A program made the translations under genes and the position numbers. From contig NC_084928.1 in NCBI RefSeq assembly GCF_958298935.1, positions 24,723,501 through 24,787,500 on the forward strand: a stretch of 64,000 nucleotides of DNA, given 5' to 3'. This DNA comes from Phragmites australis. Taxonomy: Eukaryota > Streptophyta > Magnoliopsida > Poales > Poaceae. Positions 37,307-48,640 of the stretch are shown piece after piece. The notes beneath the pieces are model-generated. The model made no database searches and was not told where the DNA came from. It worked only from the letters and a program-made list of their open reading frames with translations. Positions within the stretch are counted from its first letter, which is position 1; each line of letters opens with the position of its first letter.

Positions 37307-37350
<44 letters not shown>
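37307..37350. repeat. (TC)n microsatellite
   Basis: An uninterrupted TC dinucleotide run of about 44 bp, within a longer CT-rich stretch from about 37257. Confidence 0.95.
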
Positions 37351-37353
<3 letters not shown>

Positions 37354-37389
37354 GTACTTGGCAGCACAACTGGCTGTTTGGGCTTGGTG

Positions 37390-37680
37390 GCACGGATGTG
37401 GAGGTTGCTGGGGATGGAGCTCAGCTTAGAGGAGTTCGATGAGGAGGGCGACGGCATGGAGGAGCTCGGTGTGGAGGAGCATGGCATGGAAGAGGGCGAC
37501 GGCATGAAGGAGGGTGCTACATCAGGGGATCCGGTAGCTTGGCCTTGGACCCTCGGCGGCACAGGGAAGAGCTCGGCGTTGTGGAGCTTGGCGTGGAGGA
37601 GGGCGACAACATGGAGGAGGGCAATGACATGGAGGAGCTCGGCGTGGAGGAGCACGCTGAGCGCGCGGCGACGATGGTGA
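37390..37680 (+). repeat. GC-rich GAGGAG-type repeats inside CACTA payload
   Basis: Irregular repeats of 'atggaggagctcggcgtggaggag' split by 'ggcatgg' and 'gagggcgac' units. They give overlapping open frames on several strands, encoding low-complexity Met/Glu/Gly (plus strand) or Ser/Pro-rich (minus strand) peptides with no domain. I do not treat any as a gene. GC content is far above the surrounding TE, so this may be captured host sequence. Confidence 0.55.
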
Positions 37681-38196
37681 GCACGCTGGTTGGATACGTG
37701 GTCGTGGGGGACCACAACTTCTCTAATGTGCGAGCGGTGGCAAAGGAAGCGAGGTGGGGATGGTGGAGAACGCGAGGCGGGGGGCTGAGGAGGGGTCGTA
37801 CGCGCTCGGCGTAAGGGGAGCTCGATGATGGGAGCGGAACAACAGTGGTGGCGGGTTGAGCGGCATCCGAGCCGGCTCAGATGCCGCCCCGCAAATTTTC
37901 TCTTTGTTTAATCTCTGGAAAATGCAACTGTGCTAGGTGAGGAACCAGCACTAATGCTAGCTGAGAATCAGTGCCGAATAAAGAGTGCCAGTTGAAAAAC
38001 CGGCAGTGAAGCCATTTTTCAACCGGCACTGATATGTAGTTATGTAGTAGTGCCACAAACATTGAACCCGAAGCCCTAACCAGTTAAACCTCTGACCGAT
38101 GCCTAGCTTGGTTGTTTGCACATTTTCACCGAAGTAATCGAGCTCTCTAATTCACCAAGAATGGCCTAAGCCTAGATGGTGGGTCCAGCCCACATC

Positions 38197-38960
38197 AATG
38201 CAAATTTATCACTCAATTGTGTCATCCACATATTGTAGAATAGATAAGCCAATCTCCACAAAGTGTGGTACGACACCATCAAATTGCCCTTCTTTGTTAG
38301 CTCTCCCAATCAGCGCTGCTAACATATCAACAACTATGTTAAACAATATCGGAGAGAGTGTGCCTCCTTGGCGTATACCTTTTTTTTGTTTGAAAATATT
38401 TACCGATGTCGCCATTAACCTTCACTACTACATTGCCTCCCAAAACGAAAGATTCTTTCTAAGAGTATTATTTAGATCAGAAATCTTTCATTCAGAGCGA
38501 TTGTAGTAAGAAAGGCCACTTGACTTTATTGTAAGCCTTTTTGAAGCCTAGCTTTAGTAACACTTCACTCATCTTTTTACGGTGAAATTCATGGATAGTC
38601 TTATGTAGAATTACAACTCCTTGAAGGATGTTTCTATTTCTCATAAACACGGTTTGAGTGGGTCGGATTATCCGATCCGCTACCCCATTTATACGGTTGG
38701 TTACTACCTTTGTAAAAAATCTTGAAGTTAACATTTAGCAGGTAAATAGGCCTATATTGCTGGATATGATTAGTGTCTTTGATTTTAGGTAGCAAAGTGA
38801 GTATACCGAAGTTGAGGCTATGGATCTGTAGTGTTCTATCATGTAACTCTGCGTCATCATATCATTTTTTTAATGATATCCTAGAATTTTTGATAGAACT
38901 CTGCCAGGATATTAGATTAAACTTTTTAGACCCGTTTCGTAGTGTTTCACCTTTCAGATT
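38197..38960 (-). pseudogene. LINE (non-LTR) reverse-transcriptase fragment
   Basis: Read on the minus strand from about 38960 down: LNFGILTLLPKIKDTNHIQQ (near 38810), YRPIYLLNVNFKIF, a palm segment with RPTQTVFMRNRNILQGVV and KLGFKKAYNKVKW (about 38675-38510), then KKGIRQGGTLSPILFNIVVD (about 38385-38330) and SILQYVDDTIE (38241-38209), the catalytic (Y/F)xDD box. This is the RT of plant L1-type LINEs. The frame shifts between blocks, about 80-100 bp are missing near 38490, and both protein ends are absent. Its upstream end is about 340 bp before the SPEECHLESS-like start codon. Confidence 0.85.
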
Positions 38961-39300
38961 CATGTGTTTTTTTTTTTCCTTTTTACCTATACGCATCTTA
39001 GTTATGCACAAACTAGAAGCATGTTCTTTTAACAGTTGTATTGTTTTGATGCGACAAAAAGAGTTAATAAAGTTTCCATTATCGAAAACGAACCCTCAGC
39101 CGTCTTTCCTCCCTCTATTTATGATCCTTCGACCCTTCTCGTGGCTATCCACGAATGACGCAACGCTCGACCTCAACTTACGCTTAAAGAAGCTTAGCTA
39201 GCCAAGATTCCTATACTCACGCAGACATTCTCCCCTACTATTCGCTCACCTAGACAGGCAAACTTCGTACGCTATACTTGTACGTGCTAGAGCAATTATC
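38961..39300 (+). promoter_or_regulatory. Proximal upstream region of the SPEECHLESS-like gene
   Basis: This is the only non-transposon sequence between the LINE fragment and the gene's ATG. A weak TATA-like CTATTTAT lies at 39115-39122, about 180 bp before the ATG, followed by a C-rich, CT-rich leader-like stretch. The transcription start cannot be placed from sequence alone. Confidence 0.4.
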
Positions 39301-41841
39301 ATGGCGGAGGCACTGTGCGATCAGCTCTTCTCGGAAGTCGACGGCGAGCTCCCACACCATTCCGACAACGACGACCTCTTCGGCATCATCGAGGCGTGGG
39401 AGGACTGCGTGACTGGCGCCGGCGTTGTGTTGAGCCCTCGCGGTGTCGATCAGCTGGCAGCTCCTGACGCCGCAGCGGCTAAGCCGGCGGCGAATGGTAA
39501 GCGGGACTGCGACGACGAAGGTATGGTTCAGGCGCCAAAAAGGCAGAGGTGCTCACCGGAGTCGCCAGAGGCAGCGGAGACGAGCGAGGATGGCGCAGCG
39601 AAGACGACATCGCACATCACGGTGGAGCGCAACCGGAGGAAGCAGATGAACGAGCACCTCACCGTGCTGCGCTCGCTCATGCCCTGTTTCTACGTCAAGC
39701 GAGTAAGATCGACTGGCTCTTATCTTTGTACTGTTACTAGCGTTACTTACCTACCTAGAAGTCTTATTCGCTAGCTATATCTACTATATATGCATTATCG
39801 AAGTACTTGGTACCTTGACTTCATGGAATAATAAGGCTGAGAGCAAATCAGTTTCGTCGTGCTTGTTTCGTGCACGCAAAGGTCGATAGATATATAGGGT
39901 CATAGGCATGTGCCATCATTCACTACTCTACGTTCTACTATAGTACTCTCTGCCAAAAGCTTACACTTGTAGCACATTTATCTCGATCATTTGGTAAGTC
40001 TACATACGTCTTAGTTACCTGTGTTTAATTTGCATGCTATGTTTGTGTATAGGGAGACCAAGCATCCATCATAGGAGGGGTGGTGGACTACATCAAGGAG
40101 CTGCAGCAACAGCTCCAGTCGCTGGAAGCCAAGAAGCAGCGCAAGGCCTACACCGAGAACATCCTCAGCCCGCGGCCACCGGCGTGTTGCAGCCCGCGAT
40201 TGCCGCTGCCGCTCAAGTCCACGCCACCGATGAGCCCGCGGCCCGCCGTCCCGATCAGCCCCAGGACACCGCCGAAGCCCGGCAGCCCGTACAAGACATG
40301 CAGGCTGCCTCTGCCCCTCTCACCGCCTGCCTCCACCTACGTGTCCCCGGCGATGACACCCACCCACGAGCCCGCGGCCTCTACCTACCTGTTGCCGTCG
40401 CTAGATGCCATTGCCGCCAAGCTCTGCGCCTTCGCCTCCAACAAGCTGCAGGCGGTGCCCGCGAACCTCCCCGACGTGAAGGTGGAGTTTGCCGGCGCCA
40501 ACCTGGTGGTGAAGACGGTGTCGCACCGCGTGCCGGGGCAGGCGGTGAAGGTCATCGCCTCTCTCGAGAGCCGGTCGCTGGAGATCCTCCACGCCAAGAT
40601 CAGCACCGTCGACGACACGGCGGTGAACTCCTTCACCATCAAGGTGCACATCTCGTTCTTCTTGCCCTCCTTTCCTATTAATAGTTAATTAAACTCAAAT
40701 ATTCCAAGAACTCGACATACACTATTAGGGCAGCACTAACATTTGTAATAAAACGCATTTGTTTCATGTGAACTTCCCATCATGTAAATTAAAGTGCATG
40801 TTTCATAAATGTGATAGGGCACGTAGCTAGTTAAGTAGCTAGGCTAGGTTGTACTTGGACATTGGCATCCTAGCACAGTAGAGCTTAGAGTATGCATACG
40901 GTATACTCATCTGATTACAAATATAGTTAGTATTAGACTCTTCAACTATTCTCTAGATATAAGTTATTCTTAAACTTTTTCTACACTTTTCCACTTTGTT
41001 TCCTTCTTACCATTGTTTAATAGATATTATCACTCTTACAAATTAATGAGTTATCTTTTTTAATACAAAATAAATATAAAACAACAAAGTCATTCGATCT
41101 ACTTTTTTAATCCTTTTGTACAAATTTAAAATGACCTATTTTTACAACAGGAGGGAGTAGTGAATAAACCTTAGTATTGTATGGCATTGGCTCATGCATA
41201 GTGTCACTATACTCACACAGTGAACTGGTGTATATTTCCACTGTTCACTGTGCATTAGCTCTTGTAGTTGTGGTCCATCATCATAACATCTGTTATCCTT
41301 CTAAACTAATAGGTACGAGATATGCAGATTAGGATGCTAGCTAGTGATGCAAATGCATGTATATCATATTCACACATCTTCGAGTGTGCATCCCTATCAT
41401 ATAACTATAGATAATACTACTGAAAGCATTTACGTGTGTTTAAATCGTGAGCATCGAGATTTCAACTGTGATCGATGAAGTTGTACCCTTACGCCTCTAC
41501 CACCACACTAAAGTGGTTCCCTTATTGATTTGACCTTTGATGTCCTCCTAACATTAAAATTAATTTCCTAACAATTTAAAACGTCTAAGTAAGATACAAC
41601 TGGTTCATATATCATGTCAAATACATTTTTCTTTTTTGAGACTTATCATATCAAATACATCACTCCTATTAACGCCTTTTCACTTACCATAACTATTCTT
41701 TTGTCTTTTTCCGAAGATACCATAACCATTCTTGGACTCTTCACTTACGTTTCTTAGTGTTCTATCTTTTCACAGATTGGAATCGAGTGCGACCTCAGCG
41801 CTGAAGAGCTAGTGCAAGAGATTCAACATGCGTTCTCATAA
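39301..41841 (+). CDS. SPCH: SPEECHLESS-like bHLH transcription factor, three exons
   Basis: Exons 39301-39702, 40053-40643 and 41776-41841, with GT-AG introns in phase 0, give 352 aa. The bHLH (about residues 104-156) has the DNA-contacting His105, Glu109 and Arg113 (SHITVERNRRKQMNEHL) and the SPCH/MUTE/FAMA hallmark LRSLMPCFYVKRGDQAS. Residues 171-245 form a proline-rich segment with ten SP/TP sites (S173, S181, T191, S195, S203, T206, S212, S224, S232, T236), matching the MAPK-target domain of SPCH that MUTE lacks. Residues 274-352 are the ACT-like C-terminal dimerisation domain (VKVEFAGANLVVKTVSH; SFTIKIGIECDLSAEEL). SPCH acts in the nucleus with SCRM/ICE partners to start the stomatal lineage. 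Start: first ATG, context ATCATGG. Grasses have two SPCH paralogs; I cannot say which this is. No defect seen. Confidence 0.95.
40906..41157 (-). mobile_element. Stowaway MITE in SPEECHLESS-like intron 2
   Basis: Bounded by TA on both sides (40904-40905, 41158-41159) with ends CTCATCTGATTACAAATATA and TTTTTACAACAGGAGGGAG. It is the inverted relative of the MITEs at 50558 and 51222: they share a Stowaway end and, in reverse complement, 'ttaataaacaatggtaagaa', 'agagtgataatat' and 'aagtagatcgaatgac'. It occupies about a fifth of the 1132-bp intron. Confidence 0.85.
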
Positions 41842-41913
41842 TGCCACTAAGAAATCTTATGCATAGGAAATCCTATCTATATAGATAGTGGTTTTGTTAT
41901 CCTCAAGTCACTC

Positions 41914-41919
41914 AATAAA
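41914..41919 (+). promoter_or_regulatory. Candidate polyadenylation signal of SPEECHLESS-like gene
   Basis: AATAAA 73 bp after the stop codon, followed by a T-rich stretch. This is a plausible plant near-upstream element. Confidence 0.45.
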
Positions 41920-43025
41920 ATCTTTCCACTTTCTTTAGTTTACTTTCTTGGGACTCCAAACGAATTTCACTAATATTTTAAATTCGTCAAATTTACTCTG
42001 TTCACTAAGAAGCTGCAGTTAATCTGGTGTACCAGCATAAGAGGTCAATGAATAGCCCAAGGGGTCACCTTAGTGACATTTACAGAGCTAGCTAGTTAGG
42101 AAGCAAGCTAGCTTGCCCGAAAAGACCGATGATTATGTATTATTGTCATATTAGCTCTCTTAGTTGTGATGGTGAATAATAGATAGTTACCGTATTTGGG
42201 TAGTCTAGGGTTTTCATATTAGCTTTCTTTGTCCCTGGGAGGGGAATCCCTAGAAGAACAAAAATCACTCGTAGATACCTAAGGCATTCTATATATAATC
42301 ATGAAGGTTTATCTTTAAAAATAGGAATGAGAAATCCAGAGGACATACGACACTCCTATTTATACGGAGCCAACAGACCCTATGTGGGAGAAGCCAAATC
42401 AAGTCATTGGAGAGCACCACAAGTGAGATAAGCCAATACAATCCAAGAAAGAAGTCACCGACTAGGTTTCGATCCATCTAGGCTAGTCACACCCCTATTG
42501 TAACAGGTTCAGATCGATACAAGACAAGCATGGCGTAGGGTTATTATCCTTAGAGAGGTCCAAACCTGTCTAAAAACCCTAGTGTGTTTCTCTTATAATT
42601 TATCTACTGAAAGCATCCCTTAATTCTTCAACAAGTTTATTAGATCAGCAGATTACCAATCGTCGACAGCAAGCATCGTCCATGGGGATCATGAAAAAGG
42701 GCGTTGAGGAGTCTAGACATGACATACTGTCGATATCACCGAAAGCTTCCTCGAAAATCGGTTTTTCACATGAGGGGTTCTAAGACAACTTTACCCCTCT
42801 TCCCAAAGAACTGGTGATCGATCGCGTGGATTTTGGCAACGAATTTTTTGGCGACAATTCAAGCAACGAGGTGAGTCGATTTATGGATCAATGCACCCAA
42901 GATAACAGCATCGAGTTTGAACCACTTGATTGCTAAGACAACTATGAATGTCCGATTCAAAGCAAGTCAGGATCAATCCCCGCAGTTTCTAACAATATGG
43001 ATTGTCAATATACCAACCCAGAGCA

Positions 43026-44968
43026 TGAGAAACCAAGTTGAAACATGTTTTGGTTTATGTGATGAGTGATTGATAAGTCTGTTGATTTGATTTAATAATT
43101 TTTGGATTGCATGAGCATGTATATGTACTGCAATTATGATCGTGACTAACCAAAGTTGCAGAGAAAATAGAGTTAGTGTGTTTGTTTCTAAGTCGAGGAA
43201 AATTGTGCATGTCAGATGATCCAACGCGGAGGAAAATAAACATCCTAGATGGTCCGTCGTTCAGATGGTGTACACGCCAAAGTATTTCAACTTAGAAGAA
43301 AAAGTTGAAGTACACGCCAGATAGTCTGGCGATGGGCATTGCGAACGCTGAAGCATTTCTTGCAGAGGCTGCAAATCAGCTCGGGTGGACTTACATACAC
43401 CGGATGGTCTGGCAATGGAAGATGTGAACGCTAGAGAATACACCAGATCATTTATTGCAGAGAGATTGCAAAATAGTTGTTTGGTGGAAATGAACATGCC
43501 GGATGGTCCAGCGATGAGAAATTGTATATGTCAGACTATTTTGTACAGAGAGGATTCTAGACTATCGGTCTAGAGAGTTGAACACGCCGGATGGTCCAAT
43601 GCTCAAGAGGTGTGGACACCGGATCAGTCGGCGTTCACAATTCTTTCTGGGATATGTCTTAAGCTGAGGATATCGATTTGGAACTAATTGGAGATGGTTT
43701 CAAGATATGTGTTTGCTTGTCTTGTTTTGTGCAGGTAATGGATGCAATTTGGCGGCCGACGACAGGATGATCATGGCTAAGCGGGGTGCTTGGTGCTGGA
43801 TGATTGAGGAGGTTGGGCAGAGTCAAGGGTGATCCTAGCTGCGCTCATGGAGTTCAAGCAAAGCATGAAAAAAAGGATGAAAACGGCGTGTTGACAAAGT
43901 CAAGAGAAAGAGATACTAGTGCAAGTGACAAGGCGGCCCGAAGGGATCAAGAGTGGGAGAGACATACCGATAGTCAAGATCACAAGACAGAGTACACGCT
44001 TGGGATCAGAATAAGCGGTAGTGAGTCACGCTTTAAGAAGCGTGTAAGGCGGTTTCGCGGTTTGGCCTCAAAACCGTAGAAGTTTGGAGTGCACGTGGCA
44101 TCATCACAAAGCTAGCGTCGAGGCTAAGCTAAGTCATAAAGGCACCATAGCCATCCGATGGATGGAGAAAAATTCAGACAAAACTACCTCCGGTGGTAGG
44201 TGGGAATGCATTGTTAGGGAAGAACAATTTAGGGATATAATTGCTTAAGAGTTGAGCAAGCCCCCTTGGCCTATAAATAGAGGGGTATGACTGGTGGTTG
44301 AAGTAGTGCCTTAGATTGTTTTTGGAGAGTTTTGAGAGCCTTCCACTTGTGTTGTATAGAGAGGGAGAGAGGAGTGCTTTGCCTATATTTAGGTCAGAGG
44401 TTTTATGAGAAAAACACTTTGTAATCTGCCAAAAGAGGGCGTTCCTCTAAGCTTAATGAAGATAGTATTTTTGCATATGTTTGAATTCATCTCCTTCTAG
44501 TCTTTTGTTTTTAGCTCCCGTGTTTTGGTGTAAGTTTTTGGTGTTTTCTTGTGGTTTTTTGTTTTCCTTGTAAGCTGCACCTTTTGGGTCATGTAAGAGG
44601 TATTTTTCCTATTGCTAGAGGATTAATCTTCTCATATGAATTAGTCTTGAACCATCTCAACCCTGTGAATCCATAAACTTGAAGAATCACTTTTTCTAGT
44701 GGCTACCTCTCTTGTGTTTAGAAGTTTTTCTTCTAGTTGATTTCTTTCTTGCGCTATGAATCTTGATATGGCCTTAAATGGAACTTATAGTTCTCATCCA
44801 TAAAAGAGGAGCATTAGCTTTGGAAGGCTTGTAATCTGTTCTTGTCTCTCTTGCTTCCGCGTGCGTTTTTTAGGTGTGTTAGGTTAAAGAATAGAAGAAA
44901 ACCATCAATTTTATATGAAATTTATTTAGAAATCTATTCACCTCTCTCTAGTCGCCATTCTCGGTCCA
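43026..44968 (+). mobile_element. Solo LTR related to the SIRE-type element, inside Tat gag
   Basis: It begins TGAGAAACCAAGTTGAAACA, identical in layout to 34983-36437, and ends CATTCTCGGTCCA at 44968. It keeps TATAAATA at 44272-44279. At 1943 bp it is about 490 bp longer than the SIRE 3' LTR, because of a repeat array at about 43200-43660. No matching TSD was found (GAGCA versus TGATG), and the host gag lacks about 20-25 bp at the junction, so deletion accompanied insertion or later recombination. Confidence 0.8.
43200..43660. repeat. Degenerate array of (C)GCCGGATGGTCCGGCG-type palindromic units
   Basis: At least six diverged copies: CGCCAGATAGTCTGGCG (about 43315), CACCGGATGGTCTGGC (43399), TGCCGGATGGTCCAGCG (43498), CGCCGGATGGTCCAATG (43587), CACCGGATCAGTCGGCG (43618), plus weaker ones near 43214 and 43245. 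Each is a short imperfect palindrome, spaced 30-100 bp apart. The array is absent from the two LTRs of the SIRE element at 26635-36437. Confidence 0.75.
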
Positions 44969-47350
44969 TGATGGACCTAAACACCTCCTATAGTGGAGAT
45001 TAACCCCGAGAAGTTTTTGCTATCAGAGACGGGGATGATGATCTGGATCAACAGGATGACGACCTTGCAAATGGTCAAGGTCCTTCGACCTCGGTTGCAG
45101 GTAATGGTTAGCACCCTGTCTGATCCTTATCGGGGCCCTGATCATACAGTGTCTTGAATATCAACGGGGGTTGACCGCTTTAAATCCACAACTGCTAGGA
45201 GGATCCTCCTTCTACAATAGGCCCTAATGCACCCTCCGACCATGAAATCTGGCTATCCCAGCTGGTAAGGACTGAGTGAACTCGATGGTAAACTTAACAA
45301 AGGAGATCATCATCCTGGCTGAGAACTCTCATCAGGCCCTAGTTGGAAACAACGCTAATCAGGGAAGACCAGGCAATCCTCCATCGTGAAACACATCAGA
45401 CCCGGAGAGGCGTAAACCTAGGAACAAGGCTTCCCGTGATGACAATTGGGCAAACTACCGTCATCGCACCTCACCAGTTAAAGGTCATCTGATCAATGAC
45501 TTGTGTCAGGTCATCGACAACCGGTGAAGATGCCCGGGGGCTTCTGAGGAGGCTTCTTCTACCCCTCATCGTTCTAATCAGGAAACATCCTGACATCAAC
45601 CAAATCGAGACTGATCTCTGATCGTCATGGGCAAGACTTTTGGGTGTTCGAACCAAGCAAGGTGCCATCAACGGATGTCTGGTCTTCTCTCTCGATTTAT
45701 GGAACTTAAGCTGGCAGGAAAGGTTCTGCCCTGGGATGATCGAGAAATACAATGGAAGCATAAACCCGGTTGAGTTTCTCCAGATCTATACCACAACCAT
45801 CTATGTGGTTTGTGGGGATAAGAATGTAATGGTGAATTACCTCCCCACGATCCTTAAAGGGGCAGTCAGGACATGGTTAACCAATCTATCGTCAGGGATA
45901 ATCTACTCATGGGAGCAAGATTGCAATGTATTCTGAGCTAACTTCCAGGGTACCTACGTTCGCCCTGGTGCAAAAAAACAATCTTGACAATAATATTCTT
46001 GGGAATGAAACCTTGTGCGAACTTCGTGCAATGCTTCAACAACACCTGAACTACCATCCCCAAGATTAGCGACTACAATATCATCCAGGCGTTCACTCAA
46101 GAGGTTAAGAGCAGATGTTACATTGAAGACATCATCAGAAAGGAGCCCAAAACGGTTAAGGAGTTGATGCAGATTGTCAATAATATGCTAGGGCCGAGGA
46201 TGTTCTCCTCTATGTTAAGGAAAAGACTCAATGCATCAAGCATCTTCAAACCAGGCTTGGCGACAACAAGATCTAGAGAAAGCACAAGAAAAACACCAAG
46301 GGAGGTAAGGGAAAGAAAGCTAAATCTGATGATGTTTTTGCAGATCTACCTAACATCCGTCTCGACTAGCTCTAGTTTTTTCGGGGTTGAAGCGTTACAC
46401 TAGTCTCCGACGAATGAGACAAGAAGCCTTGGTGCGACTTCCACCAAACCGAGAACCATAGCATTTGTGAGTGCTGCCTCTGGAAAAAGTTGGTCAAAGC
46501 GGAGGTTGATAAAGTGGCTAAGGGAAAGAAGATCCAGGTCACGACCCAAAGCAAGGACTCTGACTCGGATGGCAGTGAGGACGATACAGACATGATGTCT
46601 TTCCAGCCATGCGAGAGGACAATCAACCACATGTTCGGTGGTTCCACATCCTATGAGTCCAAGAGGCAGTACAAGACGATGGACTGAGAAGTCCTAGCTG
46701 CTATCCCTATGGGTCGTCAGGCCGCAAAGTGGTTAGACACAAAAATTCCTTTGGCCAATAAGAATGCCCTAATAACTTTGTATGGCTAGGGCGCTTTCCG
46801 AGAGTGGTTGAGCCTACGATAAACAATTGCAATATTACCTGAGTCCTTATCGATGGAGGGAGTTCCCTGAACATCCTCTTCGCTAATGCACTCAAAGGAA
46901 TGCACTGCATCGAAGTGGGAGGGTCTCTACACGGTGGTTGAGCCTTTCATGGTACAGTACCTAGATCTTCGGCCACTCCTATCAGCTAGATATCGCTACC
47001 CATTACACCTTCAGGAAGCATGACAATTTCTGAATAGAAAAAATTCTGTTTGATGTGGTCAACTTCGAGATGGCATATAATGCCATCCTGGGAAGACCTA
47101 CTCTCATCAAATTCATGGCCGCCATGCATTACGCTTATCAGTGAGTGAAGATCCTCGAACTCGAGGGAATCAACACTGTCCGAAACATCCGCAAAAGTTT
47201 CTTCGAACCAGGAACCTATTTCTACAACCTGTTCAGAGCGAACATAACGGCAACAAGCTATCCCCGAAGTGGGAGGGTCTCTGCACGGTGGTCAAGCCCA
47301 CTCGCCCTAGGTCTCTTAACAATGGAGGATGGATGAGTCTTCTATAATTT

Positions 47351-48640
47351 TTTGACTAACTCCAAAAGGTTTATGTGTAAGTACCAAGAGTAAGTTTCAA
47401 TAGTAAATGTTCATATTGTCTTCCCTAAATGTCTAGAACCCATAATATAGGTACATCAGCGGTAAGCCGCAATCTGGGTACCTTTACCTATCATGCACAC
47501 TCGGATAAGCACGGACGAGGTCACATGGGAATCGACTTAAGGAAACAAGAGTTCCTACGACCAGAGGTGGGTATGAGCATTCAATTCCTTTCTCTTACCC
47601 CGGCTACCTGATTCATAATGGCATGTTGGTATTTTTATCTTATTATCTTTGACTGTCTATCTAATATTTTTCCAGATAACCAGTCGGGGATAGAATAATA
47701 AGATATACCATAAGGTAATGACAACATGTTGTGCGTGTGCCAAAGCGACTTACTTTGCATGGGGACAATGTTCTAAGTTACAACCTTACGGGATGTGATA
47801 AATGTTACTTATTGTGTCCCTGAGTGCCTAGGGGCTACGATGCCTCCCACTCATGGTCAGATCTAGGGCTAACCCGATTAAGCTCCCTGATTAGTGACGA
47901 AGTCATCCTACCCTAGTGGGAGGAGGAGAAGGCAAGTAACACTAAGCATGTTAGGTTGTCGTTATCTCCTCGGTATTGAGTTCCTAAGAAGTCCCACCAG
48001 TTTTATTTACATTATTTTTGCTTTTTACTAACAAAAGATTAAGTTTTTATTCCCAAGAATAGGTTACAAAACAAAGCCTAAACAGACTTGGCGATTCTCC
48101 AACTAGCCACCATGGAGGTTTGGAGTACTACTCGAAGCTATGATCTTCTGTGCCAGGGTCCCATCACATTTTCTGTTAGGGATCCCTTTGACGCAAGAGG
48201 GGCTATTGGTACGAAATACTAGGAGAGTTGGCGCACTACACTGACAAATGCGCTCAATTTCCAAACATCATCATGATTTTTTTGCCAAAAAAAAGAGAAA
48301 ATAATCTCTTCACCACCACATAAAACTTCCATTGTGACGGTCCAACTTTCGAGTCTAGCCAGCTCTAAGTCTTATTTCCCTTATACCTTTGCAAGGACGG
48401 GATGATATTTATGGGCCAATTAGAAAATCTACCCGAATGAAACACCTTCCACTCGCTTGAGAACTCGGAGGTGTTAGGAATCCTGAGTAGGTGATATGAG
48501 AACTTGGAGAACCCGGTTAGATGGTTCACCCTAATCGGGGACCTGAGTCCTACTCTGTGACATAGTTAGACAAAAAGCTTATCTTTACTGACCATATACT
48601 TGATCTGTCAAAGCCTCATTTCACATACCGATGAGGGGCT
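47351..48640 (+). other. 3' non-coding region of Tat derivative 1
   Basis: It contains a GTCGGGGATAG tract near 47684, the counterpart of the GTCGGGGGCTTAA tract at 57460 in derivative 2, and blocks alignable to 57470-57780 and to the complement of 59090-59350. The antisense ORF of the sister copies is missing, so the region is shortened. No coding capacity seen. Confidence 0.55.

Larger units (their letters stand above)
36852..38052. mobile_element. CACTA-type non-autonomous element (right end clear, left end tentative)
   Basis: The right end is ATGTAGTTATGTAGTAGTG-like, ending at 38052, the inverse of CACTACTACATAACTAC. Copies of 'ccggcactgata' and 'tcagtgccg' in both orientations fill 36880-37190 and 37930-38040, as in CACTA subterminal regions. 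The left terminus is not a clean CACTA; CACACGACTG near 36852 is the best guess, and no TSD was found. The middle (37200-37860) holds a (TC)n run and a GC-rich repeat-coding block, possibly captured host sequence. Confidence 0.6.
42691..47350 (+). pseudogene. Tat-type gag-protease with fused integrase tail, broken
   Basis: The frame starts at the ATG 42691. It is cut at 43025 by a solo LTR and resumes at 44969 with a loss of about 20-25 bp compared with the sister copy at 54680-54725. The capsid core reads KYNGSINPVEFLQIYTTTIY (near 45750) and YLPTILKGAVRTWLTNLSSG (near 45840). Protease follows, with IDGGSSLNILFANALKG (active-site Asp codon 46852). Soon after, near 47240, comes an integrase-tail motif LSPKWEGLCTVVKPTRP that normally lies about a thousand residues further on. 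Stops are frequent. It cannot encode a working polyprotein. Confidence 0.8.

Noticed and set aside
37176..37715. 176- and 179-codon ORFs on both strands
   Set aside because: Generated by the (TC)n run and GAGGAG-type repeats; low complexity, no domain.
40034..40681. 215-codon ORF overlapping SPCH exon 2 in another frame
   Set aside because: GC-rich shadow frame of the real exon; the SPCH frame carries the conserved protein.
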